Shown: positions 9,429 through 19,707, numbered from the stretch's first letter. The stretch is 64,000 nt of DNA from Melioribacteraceae bacterium (GCA_027030245.1 JALVFE010000021.1:1-64000), one strand, 5' to 3'. The notes: generated by a model not told the origin, from the letters alone. A program made the numbers and translations.

Positions 9429-12400
9429 TTATAATTCATTTAAAACTAAGTAGTCCAATTCCAATACGGTTTGATTGTATTTGTTCAAGCTTTCCAAATA
9501 ATTCATTTCTATGGATATTGAATTATGTAAAAGCTGAAAATATTGAAAGAAGTCTATCTCACCGTTTTCAAAAGATTTGGTTGCACTTTTAATGATTTGT
9601 TCTGATAACAATTTACCCGTAGTTTTGTAATAATCAATTGATGTTTTATAACCGTTTAATTCGTGTAGTAGGGAATTGAGTTTCGCATTTAATTTTATTT
9701 CGTAACTCTTATAACTAAGCTCTGCAATTTTACGGTTTACTTTTGATGCTTGAATTTGCGAACTTTTTCCAAAAAATAAAATCGGTACCGATAAACCTAT
9801 TTCAAAGCCGAAATATGTTTTGGCATTCAAGGCGTTATTACTGCTTTTAAAAATTCCCAAGTTTATATCGGGCAACAAATCATTTTTGGCCAAAGAAACT
9901 TTTCTCTCTGCAATATTTTTTAACTTCTTAAAGTAAATAAGTCCCGCATTATTAGTTAAAGAAGGTAATTTCGGTATTAGCTGAGGAAGTTCATTTTCAT
10001 TGACTAAAAAATCATCTTTTGTTTGTAATAATGATTTCAGTTTGGCGTACGCAGCTTTAATTTTCTCTTTGGTCTTTAAGAGTTTGATTTCAATTTCATT
10101 TTTGTTCATAAGAGCGGTTAACTTTTCCAATTGGCTTGTTTCACCTAATTTATAACGTAAGTTTGTTGCTTCGGTGAATTTTGTTAAGAGACTGTCCAAA
10201 TAATTATATTTTTTTTCAATATTGTTTAAATACACAATTGAATAATATGTTTGTGATATATCTTTATCCAAAACTGTTTTCTTGATTTGGAATTTATGTT
10301 TCTCCGCACCTGCTATCTCATTTAACACATTATAGTGAGCATAGTAGTATGTAGGGAATTTCAACGTTTGATTTATCCCCCAAATTTTAAGCGGTACATT
10401 ATTTTCTCCCAAATTGCTTTCATCGTAATTGTAGTAGAAATCGGTTTTGGGAAAATCGAAAGAATTCCCAATTTCATAATCGGTTTTTTTAATCATCAAA
10501 CCGGAAGCTTTAATATCTCTATTATTTTCAAAAGCTATTTCAAGAGCTTTCTCCAATGTTAAATTTTTCGGTTGCGAGTTATTTACATTATCTTGACCTA
10601 AAATGAATGACGGGAAGAATAATATTAACAACCACAAAAATGTTTTTGGATTCATTTTGGGAAAAGTGAATTTTCTATCAAAATAGCAGTAGATAACAGG
10701 AAGTACGATCATTGTTAACAAAGTAGCGGAAATTAAACCGCCTATAACAACCGTAGCCAATGGTCTTTGGACTTCCGCCCCGGCAGAAGTTGAAACAGCC
10801 ATCGGTAAAAAGCCTAATGCGGCAGCCCCCGCAGTAAGTAGCACAGGTCGAAGTCTATCTTTCGTTCCCATAATAATTCTCTCTCTTATATCCGAAACAC
10901 CTTCGTTTTTTAATTCTTTGAAATGTTCTATTAATACAATTCCATTTAACACGGCTATTCCGAACAAAGCTATAAAACCTACTCCGGCGGAAATACTAAA
11001 GGGAAGTCCGCGTATAAACAAGAGTAACACACCGCCAACAGCTGCAAACGGGATTGCACTGAAAATCATCAAAGCATCTTTGAAGGAACCGAATGCAAAG
11101 TGCAGCATAACAAAAATCAAGAACAAGGAAATAGGAACGGCAATCATAAGTCTGGCAGACGCATTTTGTAAGTTTTCAAATTGACCGCCGTAAGAAATTG
11201 AATAACCGGGTGGCAAGTGAATTTTATCGTTAATAATTTTCTGTACATCTTCTACTACGGAACCTAAGTCACGGTTACGAACATTAACGCCGATAACAAT
11301 TCTCCTACGAGTTTCATCACGAGAAATTTTAGCCGGACTTTTAGTAAACTTTATTTCGGCGAACTCACTTAAAGGTAGGGATTGTCCGCTGGGTAATAGA
11401 ATAGTAGCTTTTTTCAAATCGTCAATGCTTTGTCTGTTTAAGCTATCGAACCGAACGACTAAATCGAATTGTTTTTCACCTTCGAAAATCGTTCCCGCTG
11501 TTGCTCCGGCAAAGCCCATTGTTATTATATTGTTAAGATCATTAACGTTTAATCCGTATTTGGCAATTTTCTTTCGATTATATAAAACAGACATTTGCGG
11601 TAAACCGGCTGTTTTTTCGACTGTAATATCGGAAGCACCTTCTACGTTTAGAATTGCAGCTTCAATTTCTTTTGCCTTTCTATATAAAATATCCAAATCT
11701 TCACCGAAAATTTTTATTGCTAAATCTGCTCTTACACCTGTTATTAATTCATTGAATCTCATTTCAATTGGTTGAGTAAATTCATAATCTATTCCCGGTA
11801 AAACGGATAAAGCTTCTTTTATTTTATCTGCAAGTTCATCTTTAGTTTTTGCAGATGTCCATTCGCTTTTAGGTTTAAGAGTAATAATCACATCGCTTTC
11901 TTCCATAGACATTGGGTCGGTTGGAACTTCAGCAGCACCTATTCTGCTTACAACATCTTTTACTTCGGGAAATTCTTTAATGATTTTTTCCATTTTTGTT
12001 AAAGTTTCAATCGTTTTGCTTAACGAAGTTCCGGTTTTCAAAACAGGTTGAATAACGAAGTCGCCTTCGTCCAATGTTGGAACGAACTCGGCGCCCATCT
12101 TTGTAAATATTACCGTAGTGGAAATTAAAAGTATTATTGAGGTTGCCAATACTTTCTTTTTGTTCTTTAGTGCCCAATCGATAGAAGGTTTATATAAATC
12201 CATAATAAAGTTCATAAATCGACGTGAAATTGTTTTTTTATTCGGATCGATAGGTTTTAGGAAAAGTGAAGAAATAACGGGAACATAAGTAAATCCTAAA
12301 ATCATTGTGCCGATTAATGCAAAAGTAAAAACGAGAGCCATAGGTTTGAACATTTTTCCTTCAACACCTGTTAAGGACAAAATTGGAATAAAAACGATTA

Positions 12401-13781
12401 TTATTATCAATTGTCCGAAAACTGCCGAGCGTGTCATTTTTATTGTGCTGTCATGCGAAATTTTATCTATCAGTTCTTGTTTTTCTTCACCGTGTAGTTT
12501 AAGTAATTCCGAACGTTTGGATGTAATTCGAAATGCTATAAATTCTACGATTATTACGGCACCGTCAATTATAATTCCGAAATCTATTGCCCCAAGGCTC
12601 ATAAGATTAGCGTCAACGCCGAAAATATACATCATTGATAAAGCAAATAATAAGCTCAATGGAATAACGGAAGCAATTACTAAACCTGATCGTAGGTTTC
12701 CGATTAATAATACAACGATAAAAATTACTATAAGGAAACCAAGAATTAAATTTTCCATAATTGTAAAAGTGGTTTTCCCGATTAAGTCGCTTCTATCGAG
12801 AAAGCCGTTGATTACAATACCTTCGGGTAAAGTTTTTTGAATTTCTTTGACTCGCTCTTTTACTCGTTCGATTGTGGCTTTGGAGTCTGCATCTTTAAGC
12901 ATCATTACTTGTCCGAGAACTTTTTCACCTTCACCGTTTGCCGTAATTGCTCCGAATCTGTTTGCATGACCGAATCTTACTTCTGCAACATCGCTAATAT
13001 AAATAGGGTGACCGTTTCTATTTGTTACAACAACATTTCCGATATCCTCAAGTGATTTTGCCAAACCTTCGCCTCTAATAAAATAGCTTTGGTTTGTTTT
13101 TTCTATGTAACTCCCGCCGGCTATACTGTTATTATTTTTTAATGCTGAAAATATTTCCGTGATGGAAATACCCATCGCCCTTAATCTTTCCGGATTTACA
13201 GCCACTTCGTATTGTTTTAAATAACCTCCCCAAGTATTTACTTCAACAACACCTTTTATTCCAGATAGTTGACGTTTTACAATCCAATCTTGTATAGTTC
13301 TCAAATCGGTTATCGAATATTTATCTTTGTGCGCCGAATCGGTATCAATTATATATTGATATATTTCACCTAAACCGGTTGAAATTGGACCCATTGAAGG
13401 AGTGCCGAAGCCGGCAGGAATTTTCTCTTGTGCGCTTTTAATTTTTTCCGCGATTAATTGACGCGGCAGATATGTGCCCATATCATCTTCGAACACAATA
13501 GTAACAACCGATAAACCGAATTTGGACACGGATCTGATTTCTATTACACCCGGTAAGTTTGCCATTTCAAGTTCGACAGGATAGGTTAGGTATTTTTCTA
13601 CGTCTTCAGTCGATAAATTTCTAGATGTTGTTATTACCTGCACTTGGTTATTTGTTACGTCAGGAACCGCACCGATTGGAATTCGTGTAATCGAATATAG
13701 GCCGAAAAAGACAATCGCTAATGTGAAAAGAATAATAATCAGCTTGTGAGTAAGACTATAGTTTACTAGTTTTTCTATCAT
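9429..13781 (-). CDS. czcA: CzcA-type heavy-metal RND pump fused to a TolC-like domain
   Basis: A 1450-residue fusion. Residues 1 to about 1035 are a complete HME-RND pump: helix 4 reads DFGIIIDGAVIIVEF, the Asp/Asp/Glu pattern of divalent-cation (Co/Zn/Cd/Ni) pumps, and the CusA methionine triad is absent. Next is a hydrophobic segment (FLWLLILFFPSFILGQ, about 1045-1060) resembling a retained signal peptide, then a TolC/CzcC-like helical domain of about 385 residues (from NLTLEKALEIAFENNRDIKA). A thirteenth membrane pass would put this domain on the periplasmic side. Such fusions are known in Bacteroidota. It is transcribed with czcB. Confidence 0.92.
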   Translation of the reverse strand: MIEKLVNYSLTHKLIIILFTLAIVFFGLYSITRIPIGAVPDVTNNQVQVITTSRNLSTEDVEKYLTYPVELEMANLPGVIEIRSVSKFGLSVVTIVFEDDMGTYLPRQLIAEKIKSAQEKIPAGFGTPSMGPISTGLGEIYQYIIDTDSAHKDKYSITDLRTIQDWIVKRQLSGIKGVVEVNTWGGYLKQYEVAVNPERLRAMGISITEIFSALKNNNSIAGGSYIEKTNQSYFIRGEGLAKSLEDIGNVVVTNRNGHPIYISDVAEVRFGHANRFGAITANGEGEKVLGQVMMLKDADSKATIERVKERVKEIQKTLPEGIVINGFLDRSDLIGKTTFTIMENLILGFLIVIFIVVLLIGNLRSGLVIASVIPLSLLFALSMMYIFGVDANLMSLGAIDFGIIIDGAVIIVEFIAFRITSKRSELLKLHGEEKQELIDKISHDSTIKMTRSAVFGQLIIIIVFIPILSLTGVEGKMFKPMALVFTFALIGTMILGFTYVPVISSLFLKPIDPNKKTISRRFMNFIMDLYKPSIDWALKNKKKVLATSIILLISTTVIFTKMGAEFVPTLDEGDFVIQPVLKTGTSLSKTIETLTKMEKIIKEFPEVKDVVSRIGAAEVPTDPMSMEESDVIITLKPKSEWTSAKTKDELADKIKEALSVLPGIDYEFTQPIEMRFNELITGVRADLAIKIFGEDLDILYRKAKEIEAAILNVEGASDITVEKTAGLPQMSVLYNRKKIAKYGLNVNDLNNIITMGFAGATAGTIFEGEKQFDLVVRFDSLNRQSIDDLKKATILLPSGQSLPLSEFAEIKFTKSPAKISRDETRRRIVIGVNVRNRDLGSVVEDVQKIINDKIHLPPGYSISYGGQFENLQNASARLMIAVPISLFLIFVMLHFAFGSFKDALMIFSAIPFAAVGGVLLLFIRGLPFSISAGVGFIALFGIAVLNGIVLIEHFKELKNEGVSDIRERIIMGTKDRLRPVLLTAGAAALGFLPMAVSTSAGAEVQRPLATVVIGGLISATLLTMIVLPVIYCYFDRKFTFPKMNPKTFLWLLILFFPSFILGQDNVNNSQPKNLTLEKALEIAFENNRDIKASGLMIKKTDYEIGNSFDFPKTDFYYNYDESNLGENNVPLKIWGINQTLKFPTYYYAHYNVLNEIAGAEKHKFQIKKTVLDKDISQTYYSIVYLNNIEKKYNYLDSLLTKFTEATNLRYKLGETSQLEKLTALMNKNEIEIKLLKTKEKIKAAYAKLKSLLQTKDDFLVNENELPQLIPKLPSLTNNAGLIYFKKLKNIAERKVSLAKNDLLPDINLGIFKSSNNALNAKTYFGFEIGLSVPILFFGKSSQIQASKVNRKIAELSYKSYEIKLNAKLNSLLHELNGYKTSIDYYKTTGKLLSEQIIKSATKSFENGEIDFFQYFQLLHNSISIEMNYLESLNKYNQTVLELDYLVLNEL

Positions 13782-13826
13782 TTTTAATTCCGTTATAATT
13801 TCACTTTGTAAATTTAGGTAAGGATA

Positions 13827-13866
13827 CTTAGGCGAGACTTAGAGAAATCTTAAAAAAATCTTAAAA
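13827..13866 (-). promoter_or_regulatory. Four direct repeats at 11-bp spacing upstream of czcA
   Basis: On the plus strand CTTAGGC, CTTAGAG, CTTAAAA and CTTAAAA start at 13827, 13838, 13849 and 13860, exactly 11 bp apart. They lie 46-85 bp upstream of the czcA start. OmpR/PhoB-family regulators typically bind direct repeats spaced by 11 bp, and such a regulator is encoded next door. A matching array precedes the regulator gene itself. Confidence 0.55.
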
Positions 13867-15228
13867 AATTATTTCCGCTTTCACTCCGTTATCGGAATGA
13901 TTATATAGTTTCACTTCAACATCCAATACTTCAGCGGCTTTTTTTACTATGGAAAGACCAAGTCCGCTGCCGGTAATATTTTTGTTTTTAAGAGCATCCG
14001 AACGGTAAAAGGGATTAAATACATTTTCAATATCCGATTCGGAAATACCTCTACCATAGTCAATTACTTCAATAATAACTTTATTGTTTTTAGATATTAC
14101 TTTTATTTTAACAGATCCGTTTTCGTAAGAATACTTCAATGCATTCGATACAATATTTTCTAAAATCATATCGGCATAATATGGATCGGTATAAATATCG
14201 GCTTTATTTTTATCTTCTATAGTTATTCTGATATTTTTATCTTCAATTAATTTTCTGTGTCTTGTGACTGCATTATCAATTAAAGAAATAGCCGGAAGTT
14301 TTTGTTTTCTGAGTTGTATGTTATTTTTATCGAACCTTGCCAAAAGTAACAGTTGGTCCACCCGGATTGACATATTATCTATTTCGGAAATACAATAATT
14401 AATTTTCTCTTTGTATTCTTCTTCTTTGCGCGGTTTTCTTACCAGCACTTCCAACGTACCTTTAATAACGGATAATGGAGTACGGAGTTCATGCGAGGCA
14501 TCGTTGGTAAATTGTTTTTCCCGTTCGAATGCTTTTTGTATTCTGTCCAATAATTCGTTAATTGATTTTGTAAGAGTAAAAAGTTCATCCTTAATTTCCG
14601 GCGGTTCAATACGTTCGTTCAAATTGTTTTGAGTAATACGATTAGTGGTTTCCGTAATGCTCATAATCGGTTTTATGCTTTTGCCGGCAAGGTAGCGTGT
14701 AACAAAAAATAACAAAACAAGAACGATGGGAAAGAGAACAAATAAAACCGTTCTTAGGTTTTTAACAACCAATATTGTTCCTTCTAACGAAACTGCTGTT
14801 AATAAATAACCCGTCTTTTCACCATTTTTGATTATAGGTATTTGTATTTGTCGGATAGCTTTTTCACTTAAGGTTGAATTAAAACATTCCATATTGGTTT
14901 TATCTTTACGGAACAGTAAAATCTGTTCTTTCAGATTTATGGATTTACCCATTACTTTGCCGTCCGGAGTAACCAATTGTAAAAAGAAGGGAATTACTTC
15001 TGCTTCTTTATGTTCTCTTTCTTCAGTAATGGCTTCGGCTTTGAAATATAAACTGTCGCTTTTTACAATCACGTCTTTAATATGCTTATTGGCTTCATAA
15101 ACCAAAGAAGAATCGAGGTTGGAGTAAACTGTTGTGGAAACAATAAAGTAAATTATTGTAAATACCACGGCAATTATCGATGCAGCAGCAGCTAAGTAAT
15201 AAAAAGCTATTCTATTTTTAAATGTCAT
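13861..15228 (-). CDS. Membrane sensor histidine kinase (CusS/CopS-like)
   Basis: A 455-residue kinase. Two membrane helices (about residues 10-32 and 160-180) enclose a periplasmic sensor domain; a HAMP linker follows. The dimerisation/phosphoacceptor box is DASHELRTPLSVIKG with His246. The ATPase domain shows the N box (ENIVSNALKYS), G1 (DYGRGIS) and G2 (GSGLGLSIVKKAAE). It probably phosphorylates the response regulator two bases upstream. The layout matches heavy-metal sensor kinases, and the genes on both sides are metal-efflux genes, so a periplasmic metal ion is the likely signal; no ligand site is evident. Confidence 0.9.
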   Translation of the reverse strand: MTFKNRIAFYYLAAAASIIAVVFTIIYFIVSTTVYSNLDSSLVYEANKHIKDVIVKSDSLYFKAEAITEEREHKEAEVIPFFLQLVTPDGKVMGKSINLKEQILLFRKDKTNMECFNSTLSEKAIRQIQIPIIKNGEKTGYLLTAVSLEGTILVVKNLRTVLFVLFPIVLVLLFFVTRYLAGKSIKPIMSITETTNRITQNNLNERIEPPEIKDELFTLTKSINELLDRIQKAFEREKQFTNDASHELRTPLSVIKGTLEVLVRKPRKEEEYKEKINYCISEIDNMSIRVDQLLLLARFDKNNIQLRKQKLPAISLIDNAVTRHRKLIEDKNIRITIEDKNKADIYTDPYYADMILENIVSNALKYSYENGSVKIKVISKNNKVIIEVIDYGRGISESDIENVFNPFYRSDALKNKNITGSGLGLSIVKKAAEVLDVEVKLYNHSDNGVKAEIIF

Positions 15229-15230
15229 GA

Positions 15231-15899
15231 TTAATCTTCCACGGCAATATAACCAACGCCACGAATTGTTTTAATATAAGCACCGGAATCTTTTAAACCG
15301 AGCTTGTTCCGTAAAGCATTAATATAAACATCAATTACACCGGTATTGTATTCAAAGTGAATATCCCAAACATTTTCAATTATTTGTGTTCTTCTGCAAA
15401 CTTTGCCTTTATTACGAATTAAATATTCCAGAAGAGAAAATTCTTTTTGTGTCAATACGATTTCTTCTCCGTTTTTTAACACTTGATGCGTTGTTAAATC
15501 CATTACAATATCGCCGAAAGTGAATCTATCATGTTCCCCCGATTTTGGTCTGAGCTGTACTCTAATCCTTTCCAAAAGTTCTTCAAAACTAAAGGGTTTT
15601 TTTATGTAATCGTTTGCGCCGGCTTGCAATCCGAAAATTGTATCTTGAACAGTATCCTTGGCTGTGAGGAAAATAATTGGAGTAAACTTATTTTCTTTTC
15701 TATACTCTCTACATACTTCTATACCGCTTAAACCTGGTAGCATCCAGTCAAGTAGTAAAATATCATAATCACCTGTAAGAGCCATTTCCAAACCCTGCTT
15801 ACCATCGAAAGCAATATCGACTGAATAAGCTTCTTCTTCCAATCCTTGTTTAACGAAATTGGCTATTCCCGCTTCATCTTCTATAATTAAAATTTTCAT
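15231..15899 (-). CDS. OmpR/PhoB-family response regulator (CusR/CopR-like)
   Basis: A 222-residue two-domain regulator. The receiver has the acidic pair near residues 7-8 (IIEDEAG), phospho-acceptor Asp51 (LLLDWMLPG), Thr in LTAKD and Lys in KKPFSFEEL. The C-terminal winged helix (from about residue 125) includes LTQKEFSLLEYLIRNKGKV and ends in TIRGVGYIAVED. It is encoded 2 bp before the kinase gene. Arrays of 11-bp repeats in front of this gene and of czcA suggest that it controls its own operon and the efflux pump. Confidence 0.92.
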   Translation of the reverse strand: MKILIIEDEAGIANFVKQGLEEEAYSVDIAFDGKQGLEMALTGDYDILLLDWMLPGLSGIEVCREYRKENKFTPIIFLTAKDTVQDTIFGLQAGANDYIKKPFSFEELLERIRVQLRPKSGEHDRFTFGDIVMDLTTHQVLKNGEEIVLTQKEFSLLEYLIRNKGKVCRRTQIIENVWDIHFEYNTGVIDVYINALRNKLGLKDSGAYIKTIRGVGYIAVED

Positions 15900-15921
15900 A
15901 AAACAAACCTAAGGTAAGAAT

Positions 15922-15961
15922 CTAAAGAATAACTAAATGATTTCTTAAAATTTGCTTAAAA
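15922..15961 (-). promoter_or_regulatory. 11-bp repeat array upstream of the response-regulator gene
   Basis: On the plus strand CTAAAGA, CTAAATG, CTTAAAA and CTTAAAA begin at 15922, 15933, 15944 and 15955, exactly 11 bp apart, 23-62 bp upstream of the regulator start. The last two units equal those upstream of czcA. This fits autoregulation by the OmpR-type protein. Confidence 0.5.
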
Positions 15962-16043
15962 TTTTCCGTATATAAAATAAAATTTTGATTGGTAACAAAA
16001 AAATGTGATGTGAAAATTAACGGATTTTAAAAGTAAAAGCAGA

Positions 16044-18269
16044 CTAGTAAATTTTTGTACGTTTCAATCTCAATGAATTGCTGATTACCGATACCGAACT
16101 CATCGACATTGCAAATGCTCCGATCATCGGATTAAGAAAACCAAACGCCGCAAAGGGAATACCTATTGAATTATAAACGAAAGCCCAAAACAAGTTTTGT
16201 TTTATTGTTTTGATAGTTTTTTGCGATAATTTTATTGCAGAAACCACACTCGTTAAATCACCTTTGATCAATGTAATGTCGGAGGATTCGATGGCAATAT
16301 CGGTTCCCGTACCGATTGCAATTCCGAGATCGGCTGCGGCAAGAGCGGGGGAGTCGTTTATGCCGTCGCCGACCATTGCAACAATTTCACCTCTACTTTG
16401 CAAGTTCTTTATTATTTGGGATTTGCCGCCAGGTAAAACTCCGGCGTAGTAATTATCTATTTCTATTGTTTTGGCTATGCTCTTTGCGGTAATTTCGTTA
16501 TCGCCGGTGACCATGAATATTTTAATCCCCAGTTCTTTTAATTTTTTGATTGCTTCGGGAGATGAAGATTTAACCGGATCGGCTATTCCAATTATACCGG
16601 CAAGTTGTCCGTTGATTCCGACGAATACAACGGATTTTCCGTCGGAGCTGATTTTTTCGTATAAATTTCTTTGCTTTTCGGTTTGAATGTTATTCTTATC
16701 GAGAAATGTTTTATTTCCGATTAACAATTCGTAGCCGTTAACTGCAGCGCGGATACCGTGACCCTCTATGTTTGTAAAGTCCGAAATAACACCGAAGTCT
16801 ATGTCTCTATCTTTACAATATCTTGTAATCGCTTCGGCTAGAGGATGCTCGGATCTGTTTTCCGCCGTGGCTAATAATTGCAGAAAAGTTTTACGGTCGA
16901 TGCCAAATATATGAACATCTGTAACAACCGGATTCCCTTCGGTAATTGTGCCGGTCTTATCGAACACTATTGCAGTAAGTTTGTGAGCTTTTTCAAGACT
17001 TTCACCGTTCTTTATTAATATTCCGTTTTGGGCTCCCAAACCGGTTCCAATCATTATTGCTGTGGGAGTTGCCAAGCCCATAGCGCAAGGGCATGCGATA
17101 ATTAATACTGCAACAAAATTAATTAATGCAATATTAAACGAAGATATTTCCGGAATAATCAACCAACCGATAAAAGTTAGAATTGAAATTCCAATAACAA
17201 CGGGAATAAAAACAGCAGCGACTTTATCCGCTATTTTTTGAATAGGAGCTTTACTGGCTTGAGCTTCTTCCACTAATTTAATTATTTGACCTAATACGGA
17301 GTTATTTCCCAAAGCGGTAACTTCGTAAACGAAAGTTCCGTTTTTATTAATGGTTCCGCCGATTACAGCGGAATTCATGCTTTTTTCCACAGGTAAACTT
17401 TCTCCTGTTAACATAGATTCGTCTACCGAAGAGTAACCTTCCAGAATTTTACCGTCAGCCGGAATTTTTTCTCCCGGTTTAACAATTATTCTATCACCGG
17501 TTTTCAAATCATTTAAATCAACTTTTTTTTCAATCCCGTTTTCGAGTACTGTTGCTTGTTTCGGTTTTAAGTCCAACAGTTTTTTTATTGCCGAATTTGT
17601 TTTGCTTTTAGCACGACTTTCCAAAACTTTGCCGAGTAGAATAAGTAAAATAATTACCGCTGCCGTATCGAAGTAAACATGTGAAACATTCGCACCGTTT
17701 ATCCAACCGGGAAAAAGTGTAATGATAGTGCTGTAAATAAATGCAGCTCCGGTACCGATTGCAACGAGAGAATCCATATTTACGGAAAAGTGTTTTAGGT
17801 TTGTCCAAAATGAAGAGTAAAATCTTTTACCGGGAATAAAAATTACCGGAGTGGTAAGTATGAGCAGAATTTTATTCGTATAATCATCGGAAAACGGCCA
17901 AAAGGTATTGAAGAAATCGAATCCTCTTAACATGCTGATAAGAAATACCGGTAGAGTTAAACTTAAAGCAAAGAGAAAATTATTTTTTAATTGTGCAAAA
18001 TGCTCATCCTGAAGCGAGTTGTCCTCGATGTTTTCAACAGTGTTGCTTTCAAAATTTCCTGTTTGTTTTGTATGCAACTTGTAACCGTATTTTTCTACAG
18101 CTTTTGCAGCTACGGACAAGTCAATTTCTTCATCACTTTCAATTGTTACTTTTTCCGTTGCCAAGTTAACTGAAACATTCTCAATACCTTCAATTTTTCT
18201 AAGCGATTTTTCCACCCGTGCTGCACAGCTTGCGCACGTCATTCCTTCAACCGGTAAATTATATTTCAT
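16044..18269 (-). CDS. copA: CopA, Cu(I)-translocating P1B-type ATPase
   Basis: A 741-residue copper ATPase that pumps Cu(I) out of the cytoplasm. One N-terminal HMA domain has MTCASC at residues 9-14. Eight membrane helices are predicted; the sixth carries Cys393-Pro-Cys395 ([12 protein letters not shown]). The phosphorylated residue is Asp437 ([10 protein letters not shown]); the TGES actuator motif and [20 protein letters not shown] hinge are present. The last helices retain the Cu signature residues (YNSIGIPFA, then [15 protein letters not shown]). It lies 27 bp downstream of a copZ-like chaperone gene on the same strand, so the chaperone and pump are co-transcribed. Confidence 0.95.
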   Translation of the reverse strand: MKYNLPVEGMTCASCAARVEKSLRKIEGIENVSVNLATEKVTIESDEEIDLSVAAKAVEKYGYKLHTKQTGNFESNTVENIEDNSLQDEHFAQLKNNFLFALSLTLPVFLISMLRGFDFFNTFWPFSDDYTNKILLILTTPVIFIPGKRFYSSFWTNLKHFSVNMDSLVAIGTGAAFIYSTIITLFPGWINGANVSHVYFDTAAVIILLILLGKVLESRAKSKTNSAIKKLLDLKPKQATVLENGIEKKVDLNDLKTGDRIIVKPGEKIPADGKILEGYSSVDESMLTGESLPVEKSMNSAVIGGTINKNGTFVYEVTALGNNSVLGQIIKLVEEAQASKAPIQKIADKVAAVFIPVVIGISILTFIGWLIIPEISSFNIALINFVAVLIIACPCAMGLATPTAIMIGTGLGAQNGILIKNGESLEKAHKLTAIVFDKTGTITEGNPVVTDVHIFGIDRKTFLQLLATAENRSEHPLAEAITRYCKDRDIDFGVISDFTNIEGHGIRAAVNGYELLIGNKTFLDKNNIQTEKQRNLYEKISSDGKSVVFVGINGQLAGIIGIADPVKSSSPEAIKKLKELGIKIFMVTGDNEITAKSIAKTIEIDNYYAGVLPGGKSQIIKNLQSRGEIVAMVGDGINDSPALAAADLGIAIGTGTDIAIESSDITLIKGDLTSVVSAIKLSQKTIKTIKQNLFWAFVYNSIGIPFAAFGFLNPMIGAFAMSMSSVSVISNSLRLKRTKIY

Positions 18270-18296
18270 ATTATTAATTAAATCTGTTAAAGAAAT

Positions 18297-18497
18297 TTAA
18301 TTCGCCACCTGGTAACCAGCTTCCGAAATAGCGTTAATTATTTGGTCTTCTGATATTTTGTTTTCGTCATATTCTACAACAGCAAAACCTATTTCCACTT
18401 CATAAGAATTTACACCTAAATCTTGCAACTCAATTTCAACCGCTTTTACACAGTGGTGACAAGTCATTCCGTTAATTTTGAATTCTTTTTTTACCAT
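18297..18497 (-). CDS. copZ: CopZ-like HMA copper chaperone
   Basis: A 66-residue single HMA domain with a ferredoxin-like fold and the metal loop MTCHHC at residues 10-15. The normal motif is MxCxxC; here His-His occupies the middle positions, as in some CopZ proteins. It delivers Cu(I) to CopA, whose gene follows. A strong GGAGG ribosome-binding site precedes the ATG. Confidence 0.9.
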   Translation of the reverse strand: MVKKEFKINGMTCHHCVKAVEIELQDLGVNSYEVEIGFAVVEYDENKISEDQIINAISEAGYQVAN

Positions 18498-18526
18498 TAT
18501 TTCCTCCTTTTTTTACAAACCTAAAA

Positions 18527-18601
18527 TAACATTTAAAATTCGGTTCGTGTTATATTATTCCAAAAAAATGTTATAATATTTTTTGATAAGTAAATAACAT
18601 T
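18527..18601. promoter_or_regulatory. Repeated ATAACATT sites between copZ and the cytochrome cluster
   Basis: In the 210-bp divergent gap, ATAACATT occurs at 18527-18534 and 18594-18601, its complement AATGTTAT at 18567-18574, and a one-base variant (GTGTTATA) at 18547-18554. They cluster just upstream of copZ. The regulator is unknown; the HMA-AraC protein encoded at 26.6-27.2 kb is one candidate. Confidence 0.4.
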
Positions 18602-18709
18602 GAATTGCTAAATTTTATTTTTGTAAAATTTTTTATGCTGATTTAAATGAATTTTATTCTTAACTTTGAATCCAACCATAAACAAATCAGTTAATATGTC
18701 TTTTTTTTG

Positions 18710-19588
18710 ATGACACGATTTCAGCATAAATTATATATATCTTTTTTCGTAACCGTTACGGTACTAGTAACCGCTCTGTTAATTTATATTGGATATGATT
18801 ATTATTCTTTACCTATTGAAGAGCGCTTTTTTTCACCTTTACACAATCAACTTAAACCCGGTGGTTTTATTGGGCACGGTATCGGCATTATCGGCTCTTT
18901 GTTAATGTTAGTTGGTGTAGTAATTTATATGTTGAGAAAACGTGTAAAATATTTTCATAAATTCGGGGTTCTTAAACATTGGCTTGAGTTTCATATCTTT
19001 TTATGTACTTTAGGACCCATTCTAATTATTTTTCATACTTCATTTAAATTCGGTGGAATTGTCTCAATTAGTTTTTGGAGCATGATTGCCGTATTTCTAA
19101 GCGGAATAGTAGGTAGGTTTATCTATGTTCGTATTCCCAGAACTATTGAAGGAGTGGAATTGGATTTAAGACAGATTCAACAAATGAATGATGAGTATTC
19201 AATAAAATTACGAAATTTTCATAATGTAGATGAAGACGTATTACTGGAAATAGAAAGTATAGCAAACAGAAGATATAAGGGAACTCTCACAGTCGGAAAC
19301 ATTTTCTTAATAATAATAAAAGATTTTTTCGACAGAAAGAAAAATATGAACCGGATTATTAAGAAATTAAAAAACTCGGGAGTGACAAAGAAGAAAATAA
19401 TAGAAATAAAAAAACTCACAAAGCAAAAAATGCTTTTAAATAATAGAATCGAATATTTACAAGTATTACAAAGTATTTTTAAGTTCTGGCACATTGTTCA
19501 TCTGCCATTTGCTTTAATTATGCTAATCATAATGATTGTTCACATCGGTGTTGCTATTATATTCGGCTACGTCTGGATTTTTAATTAA
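18710..19588 (+). CDS. Integral membrane b-type cytochrome-like protein
   Basis: A protein of about 292 residues with an N-terminal anchor and four more predicted helices, interrupted by a charged cytoplasmic domain (about 145-245). Conserved-looking histidines sit inside or at the ends of helices: FIGHGIGIIG, HWLEFHIF, ILIIFHTSF, and near the C-terminus FWHIVHLPFALIMLIIMIVHI. The pairs are spaced as expected for ligands of two stacked b haems. As first gene of the cluster with an Fe-S/FAD protein and two giant c cytochromes, it probably moves electrons between quinol and the periplasm. The ATG at 18710 is preferred; a TTG lies three bases upstream. I cannot name the family. Confidence 0.7.
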   Translation: MTRFQHKLYISFFVTVTVLVTALLIYIGYDYYSLPIEERFFSPLHNQLKPGGFIGHGIGIIGSLLMLVGVVIYMLRKRVKYFHKFGVLKHWLEFHIFLCTLGPILIIFHTSFKFGGIVSISFWSMIAVFLSGIVGRFIYVRIPRTIEGVELDLRQIQQMNDEYSIKLRNFHNVDEDVLLEIESIANRRYKGTLTVGNIFLIIIKDFFDRKKNMNRIIKKLKNSGVTKKKIIEIKKLTKQKMLLNNRIEYLQVLQSIFKFWHIVHLPFALIMLIIMIVHIGVAIIFGYVWIFN

Positions 19589-19707
19589 AATTCAGTAAAA
19601 ATTTGTTTGGCCGCTAAACTTTTAATGAAACTGCCGATTAATATACAATAATAAGACATGTTGTATCATATTAGACTTATAAATAGGACATAATATCCAT
19701 AAATGAA

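Noticed and set aside
12307-12840. 177-codon plus-strand frame inside czcA
   Set aside because: Antisense shadow with low-complexity Ile/Lys/Thr composition and no start signal.
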